Assembly: GCA_009693575.1 (NCBI GenBank)
Contig: SHWZ01000003.1
Coordinates: forward strand, 1-64,000
Origin: Flavobacteriaceae bacterium
GTDB taxonomy: Bacteria > Bacteroidota > Bacteroidia > UKL13-3
Reading direction: 5' to 3'
DNA length: 64,000 nucleotides
Shown here: positions 27,159 to 35,901 of the stretch, one piece after another
How the letters are laid out: the number at the start of each line of letters is the position of its first letter
Numbering within the stretch: the stretch's first letter is position 1
The notes under the pieces: model-generated
Told to the model about the DNA's origin: nothing
The model's database searches: none
What the model saw: the letters and a program-made list of their open reading frames with translations, nothing else
Position numbers and translations under genes: made by a program

Positions 27159-28550
27159 ATGTACATCCAACAACTATACACCAATTGCCTGGCTCAGGCC
27201 GCCTACTATATTGAAAGCAATGGCGAAGCCGCCATCATTGACCCTATCCGCGAAACCACACCATATACACAACTGGCAGCAGAACGTGGTGCCAAAATCA
27301 AATATATTTTGGAAACACATTTCCATGCCGACTTTGTGTCAGGCCATGTGGATTTGGCGAAAGCTACAGGTGCCACTATCGTCTATGGCCCTGGCACACA
27401 AACAGGGTTTGAATCTAAGGTAGCTACTGATGGCGAACTGCTTCCACTTGGAAATATCAACCTAAAAGTGCTGCATACTCCTGGGCATACACTTGAGAGT
27501 AGTTGTTATTTATTGATAGATGAAAATGGAAAAGAGAATGCAGTCTTTTCGGGAGACACCTTATTTGTTGGCGAAGTTGGTCGCCCCGATTTGCTTGACG
27601 GAATAATGACCAAAGAAGAACTTGCGGGCATGATGTACGACTCGCTGCGAAACAAGTTGATGCCGCTGCCTGATGAAGTTTTACTTTACCCAGCACATGG
27701 CCCAGGCTCGGCTTGTGGAAAGAATATTGGCAAAGAAACCTGGAGCACCATGGGCCAACAAAAAGAAACGAACTATGTTCTGCAACAAATGAGTAAAGAA
27801 GAATTTATTTCAGCAATCACCACGGGCATTGCCCCCGCACCCGCGTACTTTTTTGAAGATGCGAAGATGAATAAAAATGGCACATTCTCAATAGAAGAAA
27901 TAGAAAAGAACGGCCTGCAATCGTTGAGTTTGGAAATTTTTGAAAATGAAACAAAAGGTGGTGCAACAATTTTGGATTGCCGCCCTGCTGCCTTGTTTGA
28001 ACTTGGTTTTATTCCCGGCAGCATCAATGTAGGCTTAGATGGGCAGTTTGCTATCTGGGCTGCCAATGTGCTGAACCTGCACACTCCACTGCTCATTGTT
28101 AGCGAAGTAGGAAAAGAAAAGGAGGCTGTTGATAGGCTAGCAAGGGTGGGATTCGCCACCATGAAAGGCTACCTTGAAGGCGGCTTTGAAGTATGGCAAA
28201 ATGCAGGCAAACGAATAGATATGATTATTAGTATAGATGCGGAGGAATTTGCTTTGGATGCCAAGCACAGCAAGGCTATTGTGCTTGATGTACGCAAACC
28301 AAGTGAGCAGGAAAGCGGCTATGTGGCGGGAGCCAAACTGTTGCCCCTTTCAGATATACAAGCCAACTTGAATGAACTAGACAAAGAACAAGAATATATT
28401 ATACACTGTGCAGGTGGTTACCGTAGCATGGTGGCAGCTTCGCTTTTGAAATCGAAAGGTTTCCAGCGGGTGAAAAATGTGTACGGTGGCTTTGGCCAAA
28501 TAAAGACTACCGATATTCCTCTGGAAATGCCCAAGGCTGTTGGGGTGTGA
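27159..28550 (+). CDS. MBL-fold hydrolase fused to two rhodanese domains (persulfide dioxygenase-like)
   Basis: The 463-residue protein has an N-terminal metallo-beta-lactamase domain (about 1-240) of the ETHE1/persulfide-dioxygenase group: ETHFHAD at 52-58, LHTPGHTLES, SGDTLFVGEVGRPDLL and YPAHGPGSACG. Two rhodanese domains follow at about 255-350 and 365-455. The second has the persulfide-carrying Cys in HCAGGYRS. The first has no Cys in the equivalent loop (LLIVSEVGKE), so it is probably structural. The family oxidises or transfers sulfane sulfur from glutathione persulfide or similar thiols, removing toxic sulfide. Phe replaces the usual His after HFHAD. The SDR gene begins 14 bases downstream, so the two may be co-transcribed. 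Confidence 0.9.
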   Translation: MYIQQLYTNCLAQAAYYIESNGEAAIIDPIRETTPYTQLAAERGAKIKYILETHFHADFVSGHVDLAKATGATIVYGPGTQTGFESKVATDGELLPLGNINLKVLHTPGHTLESSCYLLIDENGKENAVFSGDTLFVGEVGRPDLLDGIMTKEELAGMMYDSLRNKLMPLPDEVLLYPAHGPGSACGKNIGKETWSTMGQQKETNYVLQQMSKEEFISAITTGIAPAPAYFFEDAKMNKNGTFSIEEIEKNGLQSLSLEIFENETKGGATILDCRPAALFELGFIPGSINVGLDGQFAIWAANVLNLHTPLLIVSEVGKEKEAVDRLARVGFATMKGYLEGGFEVWQNAGKRIDMIISIDAEEFALDAKHSKAIVLDVRKPSEQESGYVAGAKLLPLSDIQANLNELDKEQEYIIHCAGGYRSMVAASLLKSKGFQRVKNVYGGFGQIKTTDIPLEMPKAVGV

Positions 28551-28564
28551 AAATATAAAAATAC

Positions 28565-29344
28565 ATGATCCTCAACCTTAACCAAAAAAATGCCCTTGTT
28601 TGCGGCTCTACACAAGGTATTGGGCTGGCCACAGCAATAGAACTGGCCACACTTGGAGCCAATGTAACGCTGCTTGCCCGCAACGAAGAAAAACTAAAAG
28701 CAGCACTTCAAACACTACCCAAAACAGATAGCCAACAGCATGGCTATTTGGTGGCAGATTTTGCCCACCCCGAGAAGTTGAAAGAAGTGGTGGATGGATT
28801 TTTAGAAACTATACATATACTTGTGAATAACACAGGTGGTCCCGCTGCTGGCCCTGCACACATAGCATCCATAGACGAATTTAGAATAGCATTCAATCAA
28901 CACCTTGTTTGCAATCAAATCTTGGTGCAACGGTTTGTTGATGGCATGAAGTCGGCCAAGTACGGTCGCATCATTAATGTGATTAGCACCTCTGTTAAAG
29001 TACCTCTTAAAGGGCTTGGGGTGTCCAATACCATTCGAGGTGCTGTGGCAAGTTGGAGCAAGACCTTAGCTAACGAACTCGCATCCTTCGGCATCACAGT
29101 GAACAATGTGCTGCCTGGTGCTACACAAACCGAAAGGCTTGCACAGATTATTCAGAACAAATCAACCAAACAACATATAGAATTGGCCGAAGTAGAAAAA
29201 GAGATGTTGGCCGAAATTCCTACCGGACGATTTGCCCAAGCCAACGAAATAGCGAATGCCATTGCCTTTCTTGCCAGCCCAGCTGCTGCCTACATCAACG
29301 GCATAAACCTGCCTGTGGATGGCGGAAGGACGGGAAGTTTGTAG
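28565..29344 (+). CDS. SDR family oxidoreductase lacking the canonical YxxxK motif
   Basis: The 259-residue Rossmann-fold protein has the NAD(P)-binding motif GSTQGIG near residues 13-19 and NNTGGPAAG in place of NNAG. Where classical short-chain dehydrogenases carry YxxxK, this one reads LGVSNTIRGAVASWSKTLANELA, with no Tyr. That pattern, with GGP after NN, is typical of the atypical 'BKR-like' SDR subgroup, whose members resemble 3-oxoacyl-ACP reductase but lack the standard tetrad. The C-terminus (FLASPAAAYINGINLPVDGG) is classical. The downstream gene encodes an aldehyde dehydrogenase; the substrate is unknown. Confidence 0.88.
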   Translation: MILNLNQKNALVCGSTQGIGLATAIELATLGANVTLLARNEEKLKAALQTLPKTDSQQHGYLVADFAHPEKLKEVVDGFLETIHILVNNTGGPAAGPAHIASIDEFRIAFNQHLVCNQILVQRFVDGMKSAKYGRIINVISTSVKVPLKGLGVSNTIRGAVASWSKTLANELASFGITVNNVLPGATQTERLAQIIQNKSTKQHIELAEVEKEMLAEIPTGRFAQANEIANAIAFLASPAAAYINGINLPVDGGRTGSL

Positions 29345-29524
29345 GAAGTACGATAGACAATTTACGAGGTACGATTTATTAAGTGTACAATTTGTAAATC
29401 TTGTTTTTCAAATGCTTTCCAATTTGATGTAGCAAAATGCGACCGTAATTGGTTTTGATTGGGCTATCAAAAACTTTTAAGTAAGCCTTTACTTTGTGGT
29501 TCATTTCTTTGAGTGAAATAAAAC

Positions 29525-30964
29525 ATGCAAAAAATAACCAACTACATAAATGGAAAAGCTGCTGAACCCACAGCTGGCAACTACCTTGATAACCCAAACC
29601 CCGCTACTGGAAAGACCTACAGCCTTTGCCCCGACAGCGATGCAGCCGATGTGCAACTGGCGGTAGAAGCAGCTTTGGCAGCCAAAACTTCATGGGCCAA
29701 TACGACTGCTGAGCAAAAGTTTCAGGTGATGAGCAAAATTGCAGACCTGATTGACCGTGACAACGAACGACTGGCACTTGCAGAAACCACCGACCAAGGA
29801 AAACCGCTTTGGCTTTCGCGAAACGAGGTGACCCGTGCCGCACAGAATTTTCGCTTCTATGCCACGGCTACCATGCAAATGGCCAGCGAAGCACATATCA
29901 CCGAAAACCAAGCTGTGAACTATACTATTCGTCAGCCGATAGGGGTGGTAGGTTGCATCAGTCCCTGGAATTTGCCATTATATCTTTTCACCTGGAAAAT
30001 AGCCCCTGCCCTTGCCGCCGGTAACTGTGTGGTGGCAAAGCCCTCGGAGGTTACTCCCATGACTGCTTACCTGCTCGGAGAACTTTGCATAGAGGCGGGG
30101 TTGCCTGCTGGAGTGTTGAACATTGTGCATGGACTTGGCCCAAAAGTGGGGCAGGCATTGGTAGAGCATCCACAGGTGAAAGCTATATCGTTCACGGGTG
30201 GGTCAGCTACTGGGAAGCACCTGGCAGCTACTGCTGCACCCATGCTCAAGAAACTTTCGTTGGAATTGGGTGGCAAGAATCCCAATATCATTTTTGCCGA
30301 TTGCGATTTGGAGAAAACGTTGAAGACAAGTATCAATTCCTCGTTTTTGAACCAAGGTGAAATATGTCTTTGCGGAAGTAGAATCTATATTGAACGCAGT
30401 CTGTTCGAAACGTTCAAAACACGATTTCTAGAATTGGTGAAAAGGCTGAAGACGGGCAACCCGCTGGAGGATGATACCCGCATTGGGGCGATTGTAAGCC
30501 AGCAACATTTCGACAAAGTGATGGCTTGCATTGCTATTGCAAAAGCAGAAGGCGGCAACATTTTGACTGGTGGAAATTCCGTACAACTAGAAGGTGAGCT
30601 TGCTGATGGTTGGTATATTCAACCAACGGTATTTGAAGGCTTATCGGTAGACTGCAAAACACAACAGGAAGAAATTTTTGGACCAGTGGTTACCCTCACA
30701 CCTTTTGATACGGAAGAGGAAGCGATAGCCCTTGCGAATAGTAATAGCTACGGACTCGCCGCAAGTATATGGACAGAAAACCTAAGCCGTGCCCATCGTG
30801 TTTCGGCAGCGGTTGACAGCGGCATTATCTGGGTGAACTGCTGGCTATACCGTGACCTGCGTACGCCCTTTGGCGGGATGAAAAACAGCGGTGTTGGCCG
30901 CGAAGGTGGCTGGGAAGCAATCCGTTTTTTTACAGAAGCTAAAAATATTTGTATAAAGCTGTGA
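29525..30964 (+). CDS. Aldehyde dehydrogenase (aminomuconate/hydroxymuconate semialdehyde dehydrogenase-like)
   Basis: The 479-residue NAD(P)-dependent aldehyde dehydrogenase has the conserved VGCISPWNLPLYLFTWKIAP, KPSEVTPMTA, FTGGSATGKHLA and LELGGKNPNIIF (catalytic Glu). The nucleophile Cys lies in FLNQGEICLCGSR. The EEIFGPVVTLTPF segment and the C-terminal VNCWLYRDLRTPFGGMKNSG point to the 2-aminomuconate or 2-hydroxymuconate semialdehyde dehydrogenase branch rather than betaine or generic ALDH. Together with the SDR gene 180 bases upstream it recalls Bacteroidota tryptophan/kynurenine degradation clusters. No other kynurenine-pathway gene is present here, so the pathway is inferred. Confidence 0.88.
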   Translation: MQKITNYINGKAAEPTAGNYLDNPNPATGKTYSLCPDSDAADVQLAVEAALAAKTSWANTTAEQKFQVMSKIADLIDRDNERLALAETTDQGKPLWLSRNEVTRAAQNFRFYATATMQMASEAHITENQAVNYTIRQPIGVVGCISPWNLPLYLFTWKIAPALAAGNCVVAKPSEVTPMTAYLLGELCIEAGLPAGVLNIVHGLGPKVGQALVEHPQVKAISFTGGSATGKHLAATAAPMLKKLSLELGGKNPNIIFADCDLEKTLKTSINSSFLNQGEICLCGSRIYIERSLFETFKTRFLELVKRLKTGNPLEDDTRIGAIVSQQHFDKVMACIAIAKAEGGNILTGGNSVQLEGELADGWYIQPTVFEGLSVDCKTQQEEIFGPVVTLTPFDTEEEAIALANSNSYGLAASIWTENLSRAHRVSAAVDSGIIWVNCWLYRDLRTPFGGMKNSGVGREGGWEAIRFFTEAKNICIKL

Positions 30965-31042
30965 GGAGTGTTGCGAACTAGGGGTCAATCTCTCAAGCAT
31001 CTTATGTCTTAAATCCTAAATCTAATTACTAGAATAAAACAC

Positions 31043-32995
31043 ATGACAAAAAAAATATTCCTCTGGACCTTCCTCATCCTCATCCTTGGCATTGGGGGCT
31101 ACATAGCTTACGCCTTATGGCTGAAGAAAACTCAGAACCTTGATGCCATGCAGGTGATACCTGCTGATGCCTTGTACATCATTGAAACAAGTCAGCCTAT
31201 CAAGAGTTGGAAAAGCATCAGCAAGAGCAAAGTGTGGCAGCACATAAAACACCACCCAACCTTTGCTGAGATTGGCCGCGGTGCCGATGCCATGGACTCA
31301 CTCATCACCGATAACGACCAACTATTTGCATTTCTGGGAGAGCGGGAAACTTATATTTCTGCCCACAAAACCACCTTGCGTGATTACGATTTTTTGTATG
31401 TGGTAGATATGCAGAAAGGAGCCAAGTTCGATTTTCTGCAAACCATGATAGAGCAGATAGTCAAAACTGCAGGATGGAGGCCTACCGACCATGAATATAA
31501 AAAATATACCATCAGCGACCTGCGGTACAAAAACACGGGCAATGTGCTACACCTCTGCATTGTCGAAAATCAACTGGTGTGCAGCTATACTGGCAAGCTG
31601 GTAGAAAATGCCATTGATGCAATAGAAGAACCGAGTTTGGCGGCAAGCGATAAGTTTAGGGAGATAGCAGACCGAACCCCTGATGGCGGGCTGTTCAAGT
31701 TGTTTGTGAATGCTGACCGATTCGATGATTTTATGCAATGCTACCAGCAGCCGCTTGCTACAATGACCTTGGACATTAGCCAGATTTTGCGATATACTGG
31801 ACTAAGCCTAAACGTGGCCGACGACTACCTGAAAATGCAGGGTGTAATGAACCTAAACGACAGTTTGGAAAGCTACCTGAAAGCTATGCTGCTAAACGGG
31901 AACGGCAAAATATCCGCTGCCGAAATCATCCCTGAAACCGCCGCATTTTATACCGCCCTTGGCTTTGCCGATTTCCCACGCTTCATGGATCAGTTTGAAC
32001 AACTGATGCAACGCGATTCGATGAAGTGGGAAGGATACAAAAAGAACTATCATCTGCTGGAGAAATTGCTCAACCTGAAAATTAGGGATGAGTTTGTAAG
32101 CTGGATTGGCAGTGAGGTTGGCTACGTTATAATGCCGCCCCACGATTCGCTGCTGGTAAAGGATTTTGCCTTGGTGATAAAAGCCAACGATATAGAAAAG
32201 GCCAAAGAGCATTTGAAAAATATACACAAGAAATTGAAACGGAGGTCGCCACTCAAGTTTAGGAGCAAAGAATATAACGGCTACGAAATAAACGAGATGC
32301 GGGTGAAAGGCTTTTTCAAGCTGCTGTTCGGCAAGTTGTTCGATAAGTTTGAAAAGCCTTATTATGTTATTATAGACGACTATGTAGTGTTTTCAAACAA
32401 TGATATTACCCTTCGAACATTCATAGACGCAAAGACCAACGAGAAAACTTTGGCCAACAATGAACGCTTCAAAGATGTGCACGACAACTTTGCTGAAACG
32501 GGCAGTCTGTTTACCTACATCAATATGCCAAGCTACCTGCCGCTGAGTCGGGAAAGTATGTCTTCCGAAACTTTCCATTCCATGCAGAAAAATAAGGATT
32601 ATATTAACTGCTTTAACACCGTTGGCTTCGGGCTAAAGGGCAACGACAAGTATTTTGATGTAAAATTGTATAGTTACTTCAAATTGCCCGATACATCTGC
32701 AGCTAAACTTTCGGAGGAAGTAATGATGGATTCGATGACTATAGCTGACAGTACCTTAGCAAGCCCACTAACAGACGAAGGCTGGAAAAAGGAATTTTAC
32801 CCAGATGGGAAAACGAAAAGCGAAACTGCTGTGGACGAAGAAGGAGTAGCTGATGGTGTTTACCGCGAATTCTACCCTGACGGCACTTGGAAGGTGAAAG
32901 GAAAATATAGGGAAGGAAAACAAACAGGCACTTGGAAATACTATGATGAGTCAGGGGAATTTATCAGAAAGGAAGATTTTGAGGATGAAAAATAA
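31043..32995 (+). CDS. Membrane-anchored DUF3352-like protein with C-terminal MORN-type repeats
   Basis: The 650-residue protein has one N-terminal membrane segment (FLWTFLILILGIGGYIAYALW). A large extracytoplasmic domain follows, opening with IPADALYIIETSQPIKSW, which resembles DUF3352-type proteins. The C-terminal ~75 residues carry two or three YwqK/MORN-variant repeats (KEFYPDGKTKSE, REFYPDGTWKVKGKYREG, GTWKYYDESGEFIRKEDF). No catalytic motif is visible. It is flanked by non-coding gaps of about 80 bases on each side and may be monocistronic. The assignment to DUF3352 is by appearance only. Confidence 0.7.
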   Translation: MTKKIFLWTFLILILGIGGYIAYALWLKKTQNLDAMQVIPADALYIIETSQPIKSWKSISKSKVWQHIKHHPTFAEIGRGADAMDSLITDNDQLFAFLGERETYISAHKTTLRDYDFLYVVDMQKGAKFDFLQTMIEQIVKTAGWRPTDHEYKKYTISDLRYKNTGNVLHLCIVENQLVCSYTGKLVENAIDAIEEPSLAASDKFREIADRTPDGGLFKLFVNADRFDDFMQCYQQPLATMTLDISQILRYTGLSLNVADDYLKMQGVMNLNDSLESYLKAMLLNGNGKISAAEIIPETAAFYTALGFADFPRFMDQFEQLMQRDSMKWEGYKKNYHLLEKLLNLKIRDEFVSWIGSEVGYVIMPPHDSLLVKDFALVIKANDIEKAKEHLKNIHKKLKRRSPLKFRSKEYNGYEINEMRVKGFFKLLFGKLFDKFEKPYYVIIDDYVVFSNNDITLRTFIDAKTNEKTLANNERFKDVHDNFAETGSLFTYINMPSYLPLSRESMSSETFHSMQKNKDYINCFNTVGFGLKGNDKYFDVKLYSYFKLPDTSAAKLSEEVMMDSMTIADSTLASPLTDEGWKKEFYPDGKTKSETAVDEEGVADGVYREFYPDGTWKVKGKYREGKQTGTWKYYDESGEFIRKEDFEDEK

Positions 32996-33032
32996 TTTTG
33001 CCGTTTGCTACAATAAATCAAAAAGATTCACA

Positions 33033-33058
33033 TTTTTTGGGGGGGGCCACTAAGTTTG
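33033..33058 (+). promoter_or_regulatory. Promoter of the outer-membrane barrel gene, containing a T6-G8 tract
   Basis: An exact -7 box TAAGTTTG lies at 33051-33058. Immediately upstream are six T and eight G (33033-33046), so the homopolymers fall where the -33/-7 spacer should be. A TTTG at 33036-33039 is only 11 bases from the -7 box, against the usual ~19-20. Confidence 0.5.
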
Positions 33059-33072
33059 CAGAGTAACCCTAT

Positions 33073-35901
33073 TTGACACATTTGAAATACGCGAATTGCT
33101 TTATAAAATACAGAAAAAAAGGATTCCTTGCCTTGGGAATGTTTCTGGTAAGTTTCTTTTGCGGAAATGAACTGGCGGCACAGATTTCCATCAAAGGAAT
33201 AGTGGCTGATACTGCTGAAAACCGAAGGGTGGAAAATGCTTCATTCACGCTGATAACCCGCACCGATTCTCTGCTGGTGAAGTTTTGCCGCAGCCAAAAA
33301 GACGGTAGTTTTCAGCTAAAAGACCTTGCTGCCGGAAAATATATCTACATCATCTCTTGCCCCGGCTACGCTGAATACGCAGAGTTTGTGGAGCTGAAAG
33401 AAAACGAAGAAAAAGACCTTGGCATTATCTCTCTGTTTCTTACTGAAAACTTGCTGAAAGGAATAATAGTGAGGGATAGGGTGGCGGCAATAGTTGTGAA
33501 AGGGGATACTATTGAATTTAAGGCTGACAGTTTTGCTACCCGCGAAGGTGCAACAGTGGAGGATTTATTAAAGAAATTACCCGGAATGCAGGTGGACAGA
33601 AATGGGAATATTCAAGCATTTGGAAAAGCAGTGGAGCAGGTGTTGGTGGATGGTGAAGAGTTTTTTGGGAACGACCCTACCATGGCTACCCAAAACCTGA
33701 AAGCGGAATCGGTGGACAAGGTGCAGGTATTTGATAAAAAGAGTGACCAAGCAACCTTTACTGGGGTGGATGATGGCGAAACCAAACGCACGATAAATAT
33801 ACAGTTGAAAGACGAGGCCAAGAAAGGGTATTTCGGGAAGGTGTCCGCTGGAAGTGATTTTCAGAAGTATTACGATGGGCAATTGATGGGCAACTATTTT
33901 AAGAAAAAATTGAAGGTGTCGGGCTTTGCAATTACCAACAATTACAAATATTACGGGCTGGGCTGGGACGATCTGCAGAAGTATGCAGGCAAGGAGTATG
34001 ACTATGATGAAGACAACGGCTACTTTTTCTCTTACTGGGAAAGCGATAACGATAACTTGGGTGAAAAAGGATTCCCGAAGAACTTTGAAACCGGGGTGCA
34101 TTTTTCCAATAAATGGAAAGACAATAAACATCAACTTACCTTCAATTATGGATATGAACAGCAGTTCATTAAATATAACGATACCAGCTATACACGTTCG
34201 CTTTTCCCAAACGACTCAACATTTTTAGAACAAAATTTTTCAGAGGAGTCGCAGAACAAGCAGAAGCACAACATTACTTTCAAATATGAACTGCGGATTG
34301 ATTCACTTACCAGTATAAAACTAACAGGCAGTGTGGGGCAGCGTGACAAAACCAGAGCCTCTGATATTTTTAGTAAATCTGCTGCCAATGAGATAGACTC
34401 GGTGAACGACAGCAAGAGAATCGCTGGTAATGTGAGCGATAAGCAGAATGGAGATTACACACTGTTGTTCAAGCGAAAGTTCAAGAAACTGGGCCGGACA
34501 ATGGTGCTCAATTTTAACCAAACCATGATGGCCGAAAACTCCGACGGCACACTTGTTTCTGAAAATAATTTATACTCAAGTCTGCTGCCCGATTCGGTTT
34601 ACAAAATTGACCAGTTGAAGGTGAACGACTATAAAAGCAACAAGGTTTCCACTTCACTTACCTACACAGAACCTATCAACAAAAAAGTGCTGATTGAAGG
34701 ACAGTATTCCTACACTTGGTCCAATGAAGTTTCCTCACGACTTTCGTATAACGACACCATTGGCCAAGACAATCTCGACACACTTTTCAGCAACAGTTTC
34801 GACTATGGGCTTGTGACGAATAGGGGAGGGCTGTATTTGAAAGTAAACCAGAAAAAATATACCCTGAAAGCTGGTGCAGCATTGAACTATGCCACCTTCC
34901 ACACGACAAATCAATTTACAGGTATCACCCAAAAATTCAGTTACCCGAATATATTTCCGCAGGTGAATTTTAGCTATAAATTCAGCAAGCAAAAAACGCT
35001 GGGGCTGAATTACAGTGGCAGCACCCGCCTGCCTTCGCTGTTTCAGTTGCAGCCCTTGCGAGACAATAGCAATCCTTTCAACATCGGCTACGGAAACCCA
35101 AACTTGAAACAAGAGTTTTCGCAAACTGTTTCGATAAGCTACAACTATTACAAGGTGTTGAGTGGAAGTGGATTTTGGGGAAGCCTACAATATACAAATA
35201 CCAAAAACGATATTGTTTCATCAGTCGATGTGGACGAATATGGAAAGCGGAATTATCAGTATACGAATGTGAACGGCAACTACACTGTTTGGGGCTATGG
35301 AAGCTATCACCACAGTATGAAAAAGATTCATAGCAGCATTTACACCCGTACTCAGATGAACATGAGCCGCTCCTCCAACTATTTGAAAGGGATGTTGAAC
35401 GTGAACAAATATAGCAATATCTCTCAGTCTATTGGCTATGGGTTTGAGAAAGAAAAGAAGCCTGAATTTGGGATTTCCTACGAGCCAGAGTATAATACAA
35501 GTAAGTCTTCATTAAACGAGGGAGGCAACTTAAACTATTGGACTCACTCAATTCAGGCCAACGTTTTCTGGCCGTTGCCAAAGAAGTTTGAGCTAAAGAC
35601 GGATGTGGATTTTACTTTCCGGCAAAAGCTTGACCTGAACAGCAAAAACAACAATTTCGTGATTTGGAACGCATCCATTTCTCGCAAGGTATTTAAGGAC
35701 AAGTCGGGTATATTTTCATTTGCTGTGAATGATATACTGAAACAACGTCTTGGCTTTAGCAGGAACGCTTGGGGCAATACCATCTCCGAAGATTACTACA
35801 CACTCATAACTCGTTACTGGTTGCTGAAGTTCACTTGGAATTTTACCGACAAAGCAAGCAGAGCTAAAAAAGATGCAGAGGAGGACGAAGACGATGAATA
35901 A
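33073..35901 (+). CDS. Outer-membrane beta-barrel protein (TonB-receptor-like, OMP_b-brl_3 family)
   Basis: The 942-residue protein has an N-terminal signal sequence (KKGFLALGMFLVSFFCGNELAAQ) and a carboxypeptidase-regulatory-like domain at about 38-125 (KGIVADTAENRRVENASFTL). A plug-like domain follows at about 130-260 (ATVEDLLKKLPGMQVDRNGN, VEQVLVDGEEFFGNDPTMAT, ETKRTINIQLK). The rest is a long barrel with a very acidic tail (KKDAEEDEDDE). No ATG precedes the signal sequence, so the start is TTG 33073 or TTG 33082. The GLPGLI gene overlaps its 3' end by eight bases (ATGAATAA), implying translational coupling. Barrel-GLPGLI pairs recur in Bacteroidota; the cargo is unknown. Confidence 0.88.
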   Translation: MTHLKYANCFIKYRKKGFLALGMFLVSFFCGNELAAQISIKGIVADTAENRRVENASFTLITRTDSLLVKFCRSQKDGSFQLKDLAAGKYIYIISCPGYAEYAEFVELKENEEKDLGIISLFLTENLLKGIIVRDRVAAIVVKGDTIEFKADSFATREGATVEDLLKKLPGMQVDRNGNIQAFGKAVEQVLVDGEEFFGNDPTMATQNLKAESVDKVQVFDKKSDQATFTGVDDGETKRTINIQLKDEAKKGYFGKVSAGSDFQKYYDGQLMGNYFKKKLKVSGFAITNNYKYYGLGWDDLQKYAGKEYDYDEDNGYFFSYWESDNDNLGEKGFPKNFETGVHFSNKWKDNKHQLTFNYGYEQQFIKYNDTSYTRSLFPNDSTFLEQNFSEESQNKQKHNITFKYELRIDSLTSIKLTGSVGQRDKTRASDIFSKSAANEIDSVNDSKRIAGNVSDKQNGDYTLLFKRKFKKLGRTMVLNFNQTMMAENSDGTLVSENNLYSSLLPDSVYKIDQLKVNDYKSNKVSTSLTYTEPINKKVLIEGQYSYTWSNEVSSRLSYNDTIGQDNLDTLFSNSFDYGLVTNRGGLYLKVNQKKYTLKAGAALNYATFHTTNQFTGITQKFSYPNIFPQVNFSYKFSKQKTLGLNYSGSTRLPSLFQLQPLRDNSNPFNIGYGNPNLKQEFSQTVSISYNYYKVLSGSGFWGSLQYTNTKNDIVSSVDVDEYGKRNYQYTNVNGNYTVWGYGSYHHSMKKIHSSIYTRTQMNMSRSSNYLKGMLNVNKYSNISQSIGYGFEKEKKPEFGISYEPEYNTSKSSLNEGGNLNYWTHSIQANVFWPLPKKFELKTDVDFTFRQKLDLNSKNNNFVIWNASISRKVFKDKSGIFSFAVNDILKQRLGFSRNAWGNTISEDYYTLITRYWLLKFTWNFTDKASRAKKDAEEDEDDE

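Noticed and set aside
33577-34134. 185-codon antisense frame in the outer-membrane barrel gene
   Set aside because: Low-complexity hydrophobic translation with no family resemblance; it is the reverse reading of a conserved plug domain.
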